Shown piece after piece: positions 41,439 to 50,005 of a stretch of DNA of 64,000 nucleotides. The notes under the pieces were generated by a model. That model saw only the letters and a list, made by a program, of their open reading frames with translations, did not search any database and was not told the origin of the DNA. Made by a program: the position numbers and the translations under genes. How positions within the stretch are numbered: the stretch's first letter is position 1; each line of letters starts with the position of its first letter. Source of the DNA: JACQAP01 sp035548375 (GTDB lineage Bacteria; Pseudomonadota; Gammaproteobacteria; Burkholderiales; JACQAP01); assembly GCA_035548375.1 (NCBI GenBank), contig DASZTG010000011.1, positions 58,586 through 122,585 on the forward strand. The letters run 5' to 3'.

Positions 41439-44333
41439 ATGAGCCCCACCCAGCCGCTCCTGCTGCGCTTCGGCGATTTCGAGCTCGACGAGGCCAACGC
41501 CCGGCTCACGCATCGATCCCGGGCGCTGGAACTGGCGCCGCGCGCGTTTGCCGTGCTCTGCGCACTGGCGCGCCACCCCGGCCAGCTGGTGACCAAGGAT
41601 GCGCTGCTCGATGCGGTGTGGGGACACCGGCACGTGAGCGAATCCGTATTGAAGGCGGCCGTCAGCCAGTTGCGGGCGGCGCTTGCCGACGACGCGAAGC
41701 AGCCGACGATCATCGAGACCGCGTCGCGCCGTGGCTACCGGTTCATTGCCCCGACGCGGCCTGGACAAGGGCGTACCGCGCCCGCCTCGATCGCCAGTCG
41801 AATGCCCGCACTTGCGCCCATGACCGGTCGGGAGGCGTCGCTGGAACGCCTGCATGCGGCATGGGGCCGGGCCTGCGCCGGACAGCGGCAACTGTGCTGG
41901 CTGGCGGGGGAAGCGGGCATCGGCAAGACGACCCTCGTCGACCACTTTGCCGCCTCGCTCGGCGCCATTGCTTTTGCGCAGGGGCACTGCGTCGAACAGC
42001 ACGGGCCGGGCGAACCTTACCTGCCCGTCCTCGAAGCGCTTGCGACGTTGTGCCGCGACGATCCCGCGCTGGTCGCGTCGTTGCGCACCGTCGCGCCCAC
42101 CTGGCTGCTGCAACTTCCCTGGCTGTGCAGCGAGACGGAGCGTGAAGGCCTGCGGCGCGAGCTCGCCGGCACGAGCCCGGAGCGCATGCTGCGCGAATTC
42201 GGCGAACTGCTGGACCGCTGCACGCAGGAGAGGCCGCTGCTGCTCGTCACCGAAGACCTGCACTGGAGCGACCACGCCACGGTGAACCTGCTGAACCACG
42301 TGGCGCGCCGGCGCGGCGCGGCCCGCTGGATGTGGTTGGTGACGTTTCGCGTGGCCGAGGTGATAGCGCAGGACCATCCGGTCAAGGCCCTGCGCCATGA
42401 GCTCAAACTGCACCGGCTGTGCGAGGAGATCCTGCTCGATGCTTTTTCGGAGCAGGAGTTGGCGCAGTACGTCAACCAACGCCTGGATGGCAGCGCATGG
42501 CCCGAGGCTTTCGTAAAGGCCTTGCACCGGCACACGGATGGACTGCCATTGTTCGTCGCCAATCTCGTCGATGACTTGCTGGCGCGGGGGGCTTTGCAGT
42601 CCGATGCCGCGGACGCGCAGGCCGCCTTCGACGCCCTGTCGGTGCCGGAGAGCCTGGCTGGCGTGATGGAAAAGCAGATCCTGCGTTTGCCCGCCGACCA
42701 GGCGGCGCTGCTGGAAGCGGCGAGCGCATGCGGGCTGGAATTCAGGCCGGCCGTGGTGGCCGAGGTGATGGAGCGCGACATTGCCTGGGTGACGGCGCAA
42801 TGCGACCTGCTGGCGCGCCAGCAGCAGTGGTTATTGCCCGCCCAGGTCGAGCGCGGCACCAACGGCGAGCTGCAAGGACGCCATGCCTTCCGTCACGCGC
42901 TGGTCCGTCATGTGTTTTATGACCGCATGGGTGCCATGACGCGGGCTCGGTTGCATCACCGCGTTGCGGTGGCACTCGAACACGCCGCGGCCGCCGGAAT
43001 CGCGGTGTCGTCCGCGGAATTCGCCACGCAGTTCGAACTCGGGCAGGACCCCGATGGCGCCTTGCCGCACCATGTCGCGGCAGTGGCCGGGGCGCTGCAG
43101 CAGTTCGCGCCGGCGGACGCCCTGCGCCTCGCCGATCGCGGGCTGGCGATCGCCGCGCAGTGCAGGGCGGGTGCGTCACTGGAAGAGCAGCGTGCCACGT
43201 TGCACACTCTGCGCGGCGCGTCGGTGGTGCAGGTGATGGGAGTCAGTGCCGACGAGACCTTGCAGGCCTTCGAGCAGGCGCGCGCCGCCATGGAACATTG
43301 GCCGCGGCATCCGCTGCGCAGCATGGCGCTGCACGGCCTCGGGCTCGGGCTCTTTTTGCGCGGCGGGCCACGCGAGGCGCGCGAACTGGCCGAGCGCAGC
43401 CTTGCTCAGGCGGTGCAGCGCCAGGATCCCGTCATGGTCGTGACCGCGTGCGACCTGCTCGGGCAGATGACCAAGCTGGAAGGGCCGCCGGACGAAGCCG
43501 TCGCCGTGCTGGAGCAGGGCATCGAAGCCGCGGCCGCGCTGGACGAGCCCACCTTGCAGGCCGCGTTCGTGCTGGACCCGCTGGTCAACATGCGCGCGGC
43601 GCTGGCGATCCCGCTGCTGCTCGCCGGGCGCGACCGGCAATCGAGGATGCAGTCGGACCTGGCGCTCGCGCGTGCCAGGGAATTGAAGCAACCGATGGCG
43701 CGCATGATCGCGACCTGGCTCGCCATGCTCTGCGAATTGCGGCGCGACAACCGCGAGCCCATCGCCGCCATGGCGCGAGAGTTGCGCGCCATCACGGACG
43801 AGGGCGCCCTGGCGCAGGGCGAGGGACCGAGCCAGTGGTTCCTCGGTCTTGCGCAAGCCTGGTCTGGCCAGCCGGTGGAAGGCCACGCCCAAATCGAGCA
43901 GGCCTACTCGCGCTATGCGCAGGTCGGCATGCTCTATGGTTCTTCAGAGGTGCTGGGCTACGCCACCGATGCCTCGATCCTTGCCGGCGATTGGGACGGC
44001 GCGCGGCGGCACGCCGACGAAGGACTCGAACTTTCCACGCGCCTGCACGACAACTCGTATCGGGTACAACTGCTGCTGATGAGGCGACGCATCGCGCTGG
44101 CGCAGGGTGTCACGCAGGAAGCGGACGAAGCCGGTCGGCACGCCCTGGTGGAAGCGCGCCGGCAACGCTCGCCCTGGCTGGAAATGACGGCCCTGGTCGA
44201 ACTCTGCGACGGATCGCGGCCGCGCGCGGAGGATCTCCGCGCGCTGCGCGACGTGATTGCGCGCATGCCGGAGCCGAGCGATGCGCCGCTGATGGAGCGG
44301 GCCAACCGCCTGGCGCGCCGCCTGCAACCATAA
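41439..44333 (+). CDS. OmpR-type winged-helix / AAA ATPase transcriptional regulator
   Basis: A 964-residue cytoplasmic regulator. Residues about 8-105 form an OmpR/PhoB-type DNA-binding domain (RFGDFELDEANARLTH, QLVTKDALLDAVWG, VLKAAVSQLRAAL, RRGYRFIAP). An AAA/ATPase domain follows with Walker A GEAGIGKTT near 157-165 and Walker B-like LLLVTEDLHW near 267. A long TPR-like helical region fills residues 420-960. This is the CadC/AfsR-like or guanylate-cyclase-linked ATPase type of regulator that integrates a signal through its TPR region. Divergent from the monooxygenase operon and preceded by direct repeats it may bind, so it is the likely regulator of that operon. Confidence 0.85.
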   Translation: MSPTQPLLLRFGDFELDEANARLTHRSRALELAPRAFAVLCALARHPGQLVTKDALLDAVWGHRHVSESVLKAAVSQLRAALADDAKQPTIIETASRRGYRFIAPTRPGQGRTAPASIASRMPALAPMTGREASLERLHAAWGRACAGQRQLCWLAGEAGIGKTTLVDHFAASLGAIAFAQGHCVEQHGPGEPYLPVLEALATLCRDDPALVASLRTVAPTWLLQLPWLCSETEREGLRRELAGTSPERMLREFGELLDRCTQERPLLLVTEDLHWSDHATVNLLNHVARRRGAARWMWLVTFRVAEVIAQDHPVKALRHELKLHRLCEEILLDAFSEQELAQYVNQRLDGSAWPEAFVKALHRHTDGLPLFVANLVDDLLARGALQSDAADAQAAFDALSVPESLAGVMEKQILRLPADQAALLEAASACGLEFRPAVVAEVMERDIAWVTAQCDLLARQQQWLLPAQVERGTNGELQGRHAFRHALVRHVFYDRMGAMTRARLHHRVAVALEHAAAAGIAVSSAEFATQFELGQDPDGALPHHVAAVAGALQQFAPADALRLADRGLAIAAQCRAGASLEEQRATLHTLRGASVVQVMGVSADETLQAFEQARAAMEHWPRHPLRSMALHGLGLGLFLRGGPREARELAERSLAQAVQRQDPVMVVTACDLLGQMTKLEGPPDEAVAVLEQGIEAAAALDEPTLQAAFVLDPLVNMRAALAIPLLLAGRDRQSRMQSDLALARARELKQPMARMIATWLAMLCELRRDNREPIAAMARELRAITDEGALAQGEGPSQWFLGLAQAWSGQPVEGHAQIEQAYSRYAQVGMLYGSSEVLGYATDASILAGDWDGARRHADEGLELSTRLHDNSYRVQLLLMRRRIALAQGVTQEADEAGRHALVEARRQRSPWLEMTALVELCDGSRPRAEDLRALRDVIARMPEPSDAPLMERANRLARRLQP

Positions 44334-44443
44334 CCCGACGAGACCCTGGATCGCTTCGGGCGCCGCAGGAAAACTTCCGATCCGCAGGCATGCGAAGGCG
44401 ACCGCTGCACCGGTCGCGATGCCTTTGTTTCTGTTTCGCGGCC

Positions 44444-45202
44444 TCAGCGGTGCGGCGCGAGTTGCTCGGCCAGCGCATGGACCATGCGCGGCAAGTCGTA
44501 GGGGAAGCGTGCCGTAATCAAATTACCGTCGACCACGCACGGTTCGTCCACCACCGTCGCGCCGGCGTTTTCGAGATCGATCTGGATGTTCCAGACCGCC
44601 GTCGCGCGCCGCCCCTTCAACATACCCGCGCTGACCATGACCCACGGACCGTGGCAGATGCCGCAGGTCGGTTTGCCGGCCGCATGCATCTCGCGGGTGA
44701 AGGCCTGTGCGTGCTTGTCGGCGCGCAGGAAGTCGGGGTTCCAGCAACCGCCCGGCAGGATCACCGCGTCATAGTCGGCGACCTTCGCCTCGTCGAGATA
44801 GCAATCGATCGGCAGCCAGCCGGCGTTTTCCATCAGGCGCACCGTCAGCACGTGGGTTTCGGCAATGGCCGGGAAGCGCAATCCCAGGCTAGCCGGGAAC
44901 GGCCCGATGCGCGGCGCGACCACGTGCACCGTCGCACCGTGCTCGCGCAACCAGCGCATGGCGCCGAGGATCTCGACCTCTTCCACGCCGTTGGTACAGC
45001 AAATGGCCACGCGCCGGCCGGCCAGCCGCTTCGGGTCGGATGCCGGCTCGAACAGGAAGCGGCCGAGCTCGGCATTCAGTTCGCCGTCGGCCGTGGAGAG
45101 CAACTCGGTCGAGATCGACGGCACCAGCGAGTTGGACATGAATTGCTGCATGCGCGCAAGCGCCGCATGCTGGGCCGGTGTGGGGGAAACGGAGGTTGTC
45201 AT
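44444..45202 (-). CDS. DJ-1/PfpI family protein
   Basis: A 252-residue protein of the glutamine amidotransferase-like DJ-1/PfpI family. RRVAICCTNGVEEVEILGAMRWLREHG begins the fold, the acidic residue is in VEEVE, ADYDAVILPGGCWNPDFLR precedes the active site, and the nucleophilic Cys is in CGICHGPW. The N-terminal 70 residues form a helical extension not seen in short PfpI proteins. Possible roles include deglycase or chaperone activity and cysteine-based hydrolysis. I use the ATG at 45202. It converges with the large regulator gene, 110 bp apart. Confidence 0.82.
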   Translation of the reverse strand: MTTSVSPTPAQHAALARMQQFMSNSLVPSISTELLSTADGELNAELGRFLFEPASDPKRLAGRRVAICCTNGVEEVEILGAMRWLREHGATVHVVAPRIGPFPASLGLRFPAIAETHVLTVRLMENAGWLPIDCYLDEAKVADYDAVILPGGCWNPDFLRADKHAQAFTREMHAAGKPTCGICHGPWVMVSAGMLKGRRATAVWNIQIDLENAGATVVDEPCVVDGNLITARFPYDLPRMVHALAEQLAPHR

Positions 45203-45435
45203 GGGCAGGCTCTCTGGATGGCAAGGGCGCAAAGCGTCCCACGGTGCGGGCGCGAAGTAAAGTGCGGGATGCCTCGCGTGAAATTCGGCGGGAAACCCTG
45301 GGGAATGGGGCGTCGCGCGGAGAGCCGTCGATTTGCAAGGCGCTTTCCTGCAGGCCAGGACCCGAGCGCGTCGTTCCCGAACCGTATCGCTGCGGGTGCA
45401 CGCCAAGACGCCGCGCCCGTTACCGCGTCCGCGCC

Positions 45436-46398
45436 TTACAACGGGTACGGCTCGTCCCAGAAGACGGGTGACGGGGGAAGGGCCGGTTGGTAGGCGGCGA
45501 TTTTTTGCGTCCGCTGCCGGACCGACGGATGGATCAGGTCGGTCGCCTCGATGATGCGCGGTTGCTCGCCGAAGGTCTTCCAGATGCCCTCGTAGGATTG
45601 ATGCATCGCCCCGTCGGGCCCCGGGGTGAGCTTGTAGAACTCCTGCTCCTTGAAGTCCAGGCCGTGGTCCAGGCCGCGCAACACCATCCATTGCAGCGCG
45701 ATGTCGGAGAGCCCGATCTCCGCATAACCGCCGCCGACGTCCGCGTGAACGCCGGAAAACCAGACCTGGGTCACGCGGGGATCGGCGTCCCATCGCAATA
45801 CCGGGAAGACCTTGCGCCTTTCGTCGACGGACATGGCGTGATAGCCGGCGGCCACGTTGTGGCAGAGCTCGTTGTCATGATAGTCGGCATCGTTGGTCGC
45901 CTTCACGGTATCCCACACCGCCAGCATCTCGACGTCGATGTCGAAAAAGCGCTGGCTGTCCTTCAACTGCGGCGGGCTCTCCGCGTCCTGCTTCTTGTAC
46001 AGCTCGAATCCGAGCTCGGCATCCTCGACCTTCGCGGGAATACCGCTGTGGGCGATCAGCCCGCTCAACCGCCGCGCCGCATACGCCCCGCGGCTGAAGC
46101 CCAGCAGGAAGACCTTGTTCGCCTCGCGCTCCCAGTCGGGCTCCGAGAATCGCTCGCAGAGGAAGCGGTACGCGCCGAGGATCTTTTCGTCCAGCCCGAA
46201 TCCGTAGATGCCGCCGCGAACGGCCTCCCACATGCCTGTGCCGACGCCTTCCTCGTAATGGATTCTCTGCCCGCGCTTGAGCAGCGAAATGAATTTGGCG
46301 ACGTTGGTCGGCGCAGGCTTGCCCTGGTCGACCTGGCTGGGATCGTTCCACGTGCCGTCGAGGCCGACGACGAGGTTTCGCACCTTGTCCGCGGCCAT
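45436..46398 (-). CDS. DUF2235 (T6SS Tle1-like) alpha/beta hydrolase
   Basis: A 320-residue protein with the DUF2235 pattern: NLVVGLDGTWND at the start, GTGMWEAVRGGIYGFGLDEKI and the nucleophile elbow LLGFSRGAYAARR near residue 97. A later WFSGVHADVGGGYAE supplies the catalytic His. The family includes Tle1 phospholipase effectors of type VI secretion and also housekeeping hydrolases. It starts immediately after the stop of a small lipoprotein gene (TGAATG), so the pair is translated together; effector-immunity is one reading. No secretion genes are in the window. Confidence 0.8.
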   Translation of the reverse strand: MAADKVRNLVVGLDGTWNDPSQVDQGKPAPTNVAKFISLLKRGQRIHYEEGVGTGMWEAVRGGIYGFGLDEKILGAYRFLCERFSEPDWEREANKVFLLGFSRGAYAARRLSGLIAHSGIPAKVEDAELGFELYKKQDAESPPQLKDSQRFFDIDVEMLAVWDTVKATNDADYHDNELCHNVAAGYHAMSVDERRKVFPVLRWDADPRVTQVWFSGVHADVGGGYAEIGLSDIALQWMVLRGLDHGLDFKEQEFYKLTPGPDGAMHQSYEGIWKTFGEQPRIIEATDLIHPSVRQRTQKIAAYQPALPPSPVFWDEPYPL

Positions 46399-46770
46399 TC
46401 AGCCTCCCTGGTCCGTCGCGCGCTTCTTCAGCTTCAGCGAGGGGCCTTCATCCTTGCTCGAATCCTCGCGGGCCACGCACCAGGATTCGACCGACTGCGG
46501 AACGTACAGCCCGAGCGTTGCCACGGATGCGAGGACGAACAAGGCATTCTGGTGCACCTTGATCCGGTACAGCTCGTTGTCCTTGTCGCACTTGACGACG
46601 TTGCGCTTGCTCCAGTCGAAGCCCCAGAACGAGCCGTGGACGGTCTCCTCCACTTTTTGCGCCTGGGGCGTCTTGTCGCGCTCACCCGAGCCCTCGATCA
46701 GGAAGGTCGTGCAGCCCGCCGTGGCGCCGAGCACCAGCAGCAAAAATACGCAGATCGAAGTCTTTGACAT
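46399..46770 (-). CDS. Bor-like small lipoprotein
   Basis: A 123-residue lipoprotein with signal and lipobox LVLGATAGC. The mature part is FWGFDWSKRNVVKCDKDNELYRIKV followed by VLASVATLGLYVPQSVESWC, a layout similar to the Bor/Iss family, whose small outer-membrane lipoproteins have an FWG and a TLG(I/L)YxP segment. Two cysteines may pair. Its stop codon directly precedes the DUF2235 start. A periplasmic immunity protein to the neighbouring hydrolase would look like this, but that is inference. Confidence 0.7.
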   Translation of the reverse strand: MSKTSICVFLLLVLGATAGCTTFLIEGSGERDKTPQAQKVEETVHGSFWGFDWSKRNVVKCDKDNELYRIKVHQNALFVLASVATLGLYVPQSVESWCVAREDSSKDEGPSLKLKKRATDQGG

Positions 46771-46829
46771 GGTTCCTATCCCGCGGCGGATGAAGTGCAG
46801 CGCCTTTGCCGATCGGGGATTATAAGTGG

Positions 46830-46950
46830 GCGACACTCGGCAAGGCGAACCCAACGGCGTCGACACTCGACGGATGCGGTCTCGACCATGTATTCGACCA
46901 GTTCGCCGTGGCGGACATACGCGAAGGCAGGCGCGAGCTGCTCGGCGCGT
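46830..46950 (+). pseudogene. Remnant of a LysR regulator C-terminus (copy 1)
   Basis: Plus-strand translation near 46860-46935 gives LDGCGLDHVFDQFAVADIREGR, which matches the C-terminal part of LysR effector domains (DGCGLAYVFEQFAADALREGR type). No N-terminal helix-turn-helix and no continuation after the match are present. A second, longer remnant with the same block lies 1.3 kb downstream, so the two flank the membrane-protein gene. Confidence 0.6.
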
Positions 46951-47772
46951 CTATTGGGGGAAACCGCGCGCTTGGTCGGTGCTGCTCAAGTTTGAGTTGT
47001 GAACGGCGCAAGCCGGTGATTCACGGCCGCGCTCCACGTTTGCCATGGCGACGCGCCCGGAAAGCCGGCCAGCATTTGCGCGCAAGCGCGGCCGCAAGAA
47101 GAGCGGCGGCCAACGCTTCAAAAGGGTCAGGATCGGCGATTCGGCTTTCGGGATTGCTGCGCGTACGTACCCATCACAGCCTGAGGCGTCGGCGCGATCG
47201 AGGATCGATCTACGAAACCCGAACCGCGAGTTGCTCGCCCGCATTTCCTGGAACGTCTTGTAGAACCGGTAGCCGCTGAACCAGGAGATACCCACGGCGT
47301 AGAGCACACCCAACAGCAAGCCGTAGGCGGTGCCCGCCTTGCCCGCAACCATGCCCAGGATCATTCCGATTATTATCGCGGGGATGCCGACGACGATCGG
47401 TGAAAAGACCGCGTACCAGAGCAGTCCGGACATGAGGCCCCTCGCCGGCATCGTGAACGATGGCCCCTTCTCCGATTTCACGCCGATGATCACCTGCTTG
47501 CGCAACAGGTGGCCATAGGTGAAGAAGCACACCTTGTCGCCAACATGGATGTTGCCGGCGATGTCGTGGCCGAGCTGGTCGTTGGCGACGAATACCTTGC
47601 TCAGCTGCGTGTCGCCTATTTGAATGGTGGGAAACACCATCCGGCTCTTGTACCAGTTCCTCTTCACCTCGCTGGGCGAGCCATCCGCATAGACATACTT
47701 CGTATCGGTAACGTGCACGCCACCGCCGATCGGACCCGACAGCGCCTTCACCTCTCCACAGAGCTTGGTCAT
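46951..47772 (-). CDS. Membrane protein of unknown function with extended C-terminus
   Basis: The ATG at 47772 starts a 273-residue frame. Residues 1-115 look like a soluble beta domain (GDTQLSKVFVANDQLGHDIAGNIHVGDKVCFFTYGHLLRKQVIIGVK). Two hydrophobic helices follow (ARGLMSGLLWYAVFSPIVVGIPAIIIGMILGM and GTAYGLLLGVLYAVGISWFSG), then a short tail. The last 75 or so residues run into DNA antisense to LysR remnant copy 1 and look noncoding, so the original stop was probably lost and the C-terminus extended. Function unknown; it may belong with the lipoprotein and DUF2235 genes downstream. Confidence 0.6.
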   Translation of the reverse strand: MTKLCGEVKALSGPIGGGVHVTDTKYVYADGSPSEVKRNWYKSRMVFPTIQIGDTQLSKVFVANDQLGHDIAGNIHVGDKVCFFTYGHLLRKQVIIGVKSEKGPSFTMPARGLMSGLLWYAVFSPIVVGIPAIIIGMILGMVAGKAGTAYGLLLGVLYAVGISWFSGYRFYKTFQEMRASNSRFGFRRSILDRADASGCDGYVRAAIPKAESPILTLLKRWPPLFLRPRLRANAGRLSGRVAMANVERGRESPACAVHNSNLSSTDQARGFPQ

Positions 47773-47929
47773 CGCAGTTCCCCCGGGACGAATAGACTGA
47801 TTTTTTGTATACAACTCCGGAACGTCTAGGACATGGGCATTAGAACACCGATATGCGGGGTCGCCAAGGCTCGATTGCCCGGCGCTCAGGAAACGGCCAT
47901 TTGGTTCTGGACCGGTCGATGGGGTACGG

Positions 47930-48423
47930 ACGACTGCTGCGGGGATCGCGATTCCCGCGTGGCCTTGGATCGTGTTGTGGACGTGACGCTGCGGTGCAGC
48001 GGCTGGTCGCGGTGGGTTCGCCGGATTGCCTTGCGAAACAAGGCGCTCCCAAAGCCTGGAAGTACCTGCTGGGCCACGAATGCATCCGGCAATCCTTCGG
48101 CGCCAAGCGCCGCCTCCTGGAGTGGGATTTCATCATCGGATCGCGGACAGTCATCATCGACGTGAGCGACCGGCTGTTCTTCAACGAAATGCGCTCGACC
48201 ACGGCCGCGGCGCGGGAAGGATGCGGCCTTGCGTACGTATTCGATCAGTTCGCCGCCGCGAACGTACGCGAAGGCAAGCTCGATCTACTACTCGAACGCT
48301 ATTGCCGCCGGGACGACATGCTTCATATCTACTATCCGAGCCGCGCGTAGATGCCCGGGAAGCTGCGGGCGTTCATCGATTTTATTCGTGCGGCGAATTG
48401 GGAGGAGCCGTTTTGTAAACCGA
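47930..48423 (+). pseudogene. Decayed LysR-family regulator, effector domain (copy 2)
   Basis: The frame starting near 48000 encodes QRLVAVGSPDCLAKQGAPK, HECIRQSFGAKRRLLEWDF and EGCGLAYVFDQFAAANVREGK, then HIYYPSRA, stop, MPGKLRAFIDFIRAANW: a LysR substrate-binding domain interrupted by a stop at 48348. The preceding block (RVVDVTLRCSG) is in another frame, so there is also a frameshift near 48000. The DNA-binding half is missing. It is a pseudogene. Copy 1 at 46830 shares the GCGL..VFDQFA block. Confidence 0.8.
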
Positions 48424-48656
48424 GGGGTCCGACTGCGGTCTACGGCACTGGGAACGGCGGTTGATCGATATCCGCTGCATTCGAGTAAATCATCCGGCTT
48501 GCCGTTCTAGCGGATGTGGATCGGCAATAGCGTAGTTCGGCACTCTTTTCGACCACCGAACTTTCGAGGGCATTGTGAGCTACCTTTGGACCGTGCGAAG
48601 GAGATAGCAATAGATATCTACGAAGAAATAGAGCATTACGTAGACGTTTCGAAAAT

Positions 48657-49949
48657 TCAGTGACTAACGCTAGGACAGCCACCAGGATCAAGTTGCAGCT
48701 TTATATCGTCCAAGTGAGCATAAAGTCCTGACACTAGTTGCTCTTTGGTTTCTGGTCTCCCGATGTAATCGTCTATACCCACAACTACAGGAGTAACTTC
48801 TACCTTGCCGCGACCAGTCTCATATACTTTTGATTTAATTGTTGCAAGAGCTTGTATTGCATTTTGAATCGTACTTACGTTTATCTCACCGGGTAGCGGT
48901 ACAAGTGGTGATATTCCTTCACCGCTTAATCCTAAGGTTTGAACAACAAGTGTGCCTTGTAATTGCTTATTCTGCGCTGCTACCGCGAGGCTGTATAAGC
49001 TACCTAACTCTACAGAAGTGTCCAAGACAGTTACGGCAGCAATCATTCTCACGCCAACTCCAACGTAAATTGGAATACTCACAAACGACGTATTGAATAA
49101 ATATTCTTCCGAATTCGTTTCTCTATTGGCGAAAGCTGGCTGGGCTTTCCCTTTTGGCAATACTTGAAGCTCCGATGATCTCGCCCAATATGGAACTGCC
49201 GTTTTTTTATATTGAGTAAAAGAAACTACAAATCGATCGATTGCATCGTTTGCCGCTTTGTCAGCAGCTACAAGAGCGGTTTGCGATTCCTCGATTGCTT
49301 TTTGTGCCTCCCTTGCGTCAAAAGGATCATAAGCGCGTTTTTTTTCTTCATAGGATCGCCTAACTCTAAACAGGTTGTCTTGTGCGTTATCCCTGTTTAG
49401 AGTCGCAAGTCGGTAGGCTCTCTGTGCTGTGGCGAATTCCGAAGGAAGTGCTTCTATCAAGCGCGCATTCAGTGATTGTGTTTGGAATTTTATGTAGTCC
49501 AACACGACTACATAGCTACCTTCCTTTCGTAGTGCGGTAAATGGGCCGTAAGAAATATTCCCGCTTATATCTGTTTGACCAATTGCGAGGCGAACTGCTT
49601 CGCTAGGTAATGAACTCAGAAACCATTGATTGAGATTTGTGCAGCTTGCGATGCTTTTCTCTATCGTCTGAACGGTCGATTCTTGATTTTTCTCCGATGT
49701 GTCGTCACTGGTGAGGGCGGTTGGAGCGCTTGCCACGCGAGTATCTATTTGTGCTGGTAGAGGGCCGATCGGTTGATATCCCTTTGGCGGTGGTTCTCCA
49801 TATTCATCTATCAATAATTTTCTATTCTTTTCGTATTTTGACTCTGAACTGAGATGCGTGCCGCCCCACTTGCTACCCGGTGTGCAGCCAATGCAAAAGA
49901 TGGCAGTTGCTGAAAGAAAAATAATAAATGTTATTTTTAATCGCAACAT
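48657..49949 (-). CDS. Low-GC lipoprotein of unknown function
   Basis: A 430-residue lipoprotein with signal KITFIIFLSATAIFCIGC. The mature protein has a coiled-coil-like segment near residues 175-245 (RLATLNRDNAQDNLF to SQTALVAADKAANDAIDRF), a beta-rich C-terminal half with IPIYVGVGVRMIAAVTVLD, and a final Cys near the C-terminus. Codon use is clearly more AT-rich than in the rest of the window, suggesting horizontal acquisition. No domain recognised. The upstream lipoprotein hydrolase on the same strand ends 57 bp before its start, so both may be one operon. Confidence 0.65.
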   Translation of the reverse strand: MLRLKITFIIFLSATAIFCIGCTPGSKWGGTHLSSESKYEKNRKLLIDEYGEPPPKGYQPIGPLPAQIDTRVASAPTALTSDDTSEKNQESTVQTIEKSIASCTNLNQWFLSSLPSEAVRLAIGQTDISGNISYGPFTALRKEGSYVVVLDYIKFQTQSLNARLIEALPSEFATAQRAYRLATLNRDNAQDNLFRVRRSYEEKKRAYDPFDAREAQKAIEESQTALVAADKAANDAIDRFVVSFTQYKKTAVPYWARSSELQVLPKGKAQPAFANRETNSEEYLFNTSFVSIPIYVGVGVRMIAAVTVLDTSVELGSLYSLAVAAQNKQLQGTLVVQTLGLSGEGISPLVPLPGEINVSTIQNAIQALATIKSKVYETGRGKVEVTPVVVGIDDYIGRPETKEQLVSGLYAHLDDIKLQLDPGGCPSVSH

Positions 49950-50005
49950 GGCTCTCTCTCGGTGGCGTGGACGAAATTGTTTCGCCAGATCTGCAATTTC
50001 ATTTG

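Noticed and set aside
43160..45493. 777-codon plus-strand frame over the regulator and DJ-1 genes
   Set aside because: Spans two real genes in wrong frames and is Ala/Arg/Gly-rich without structure.
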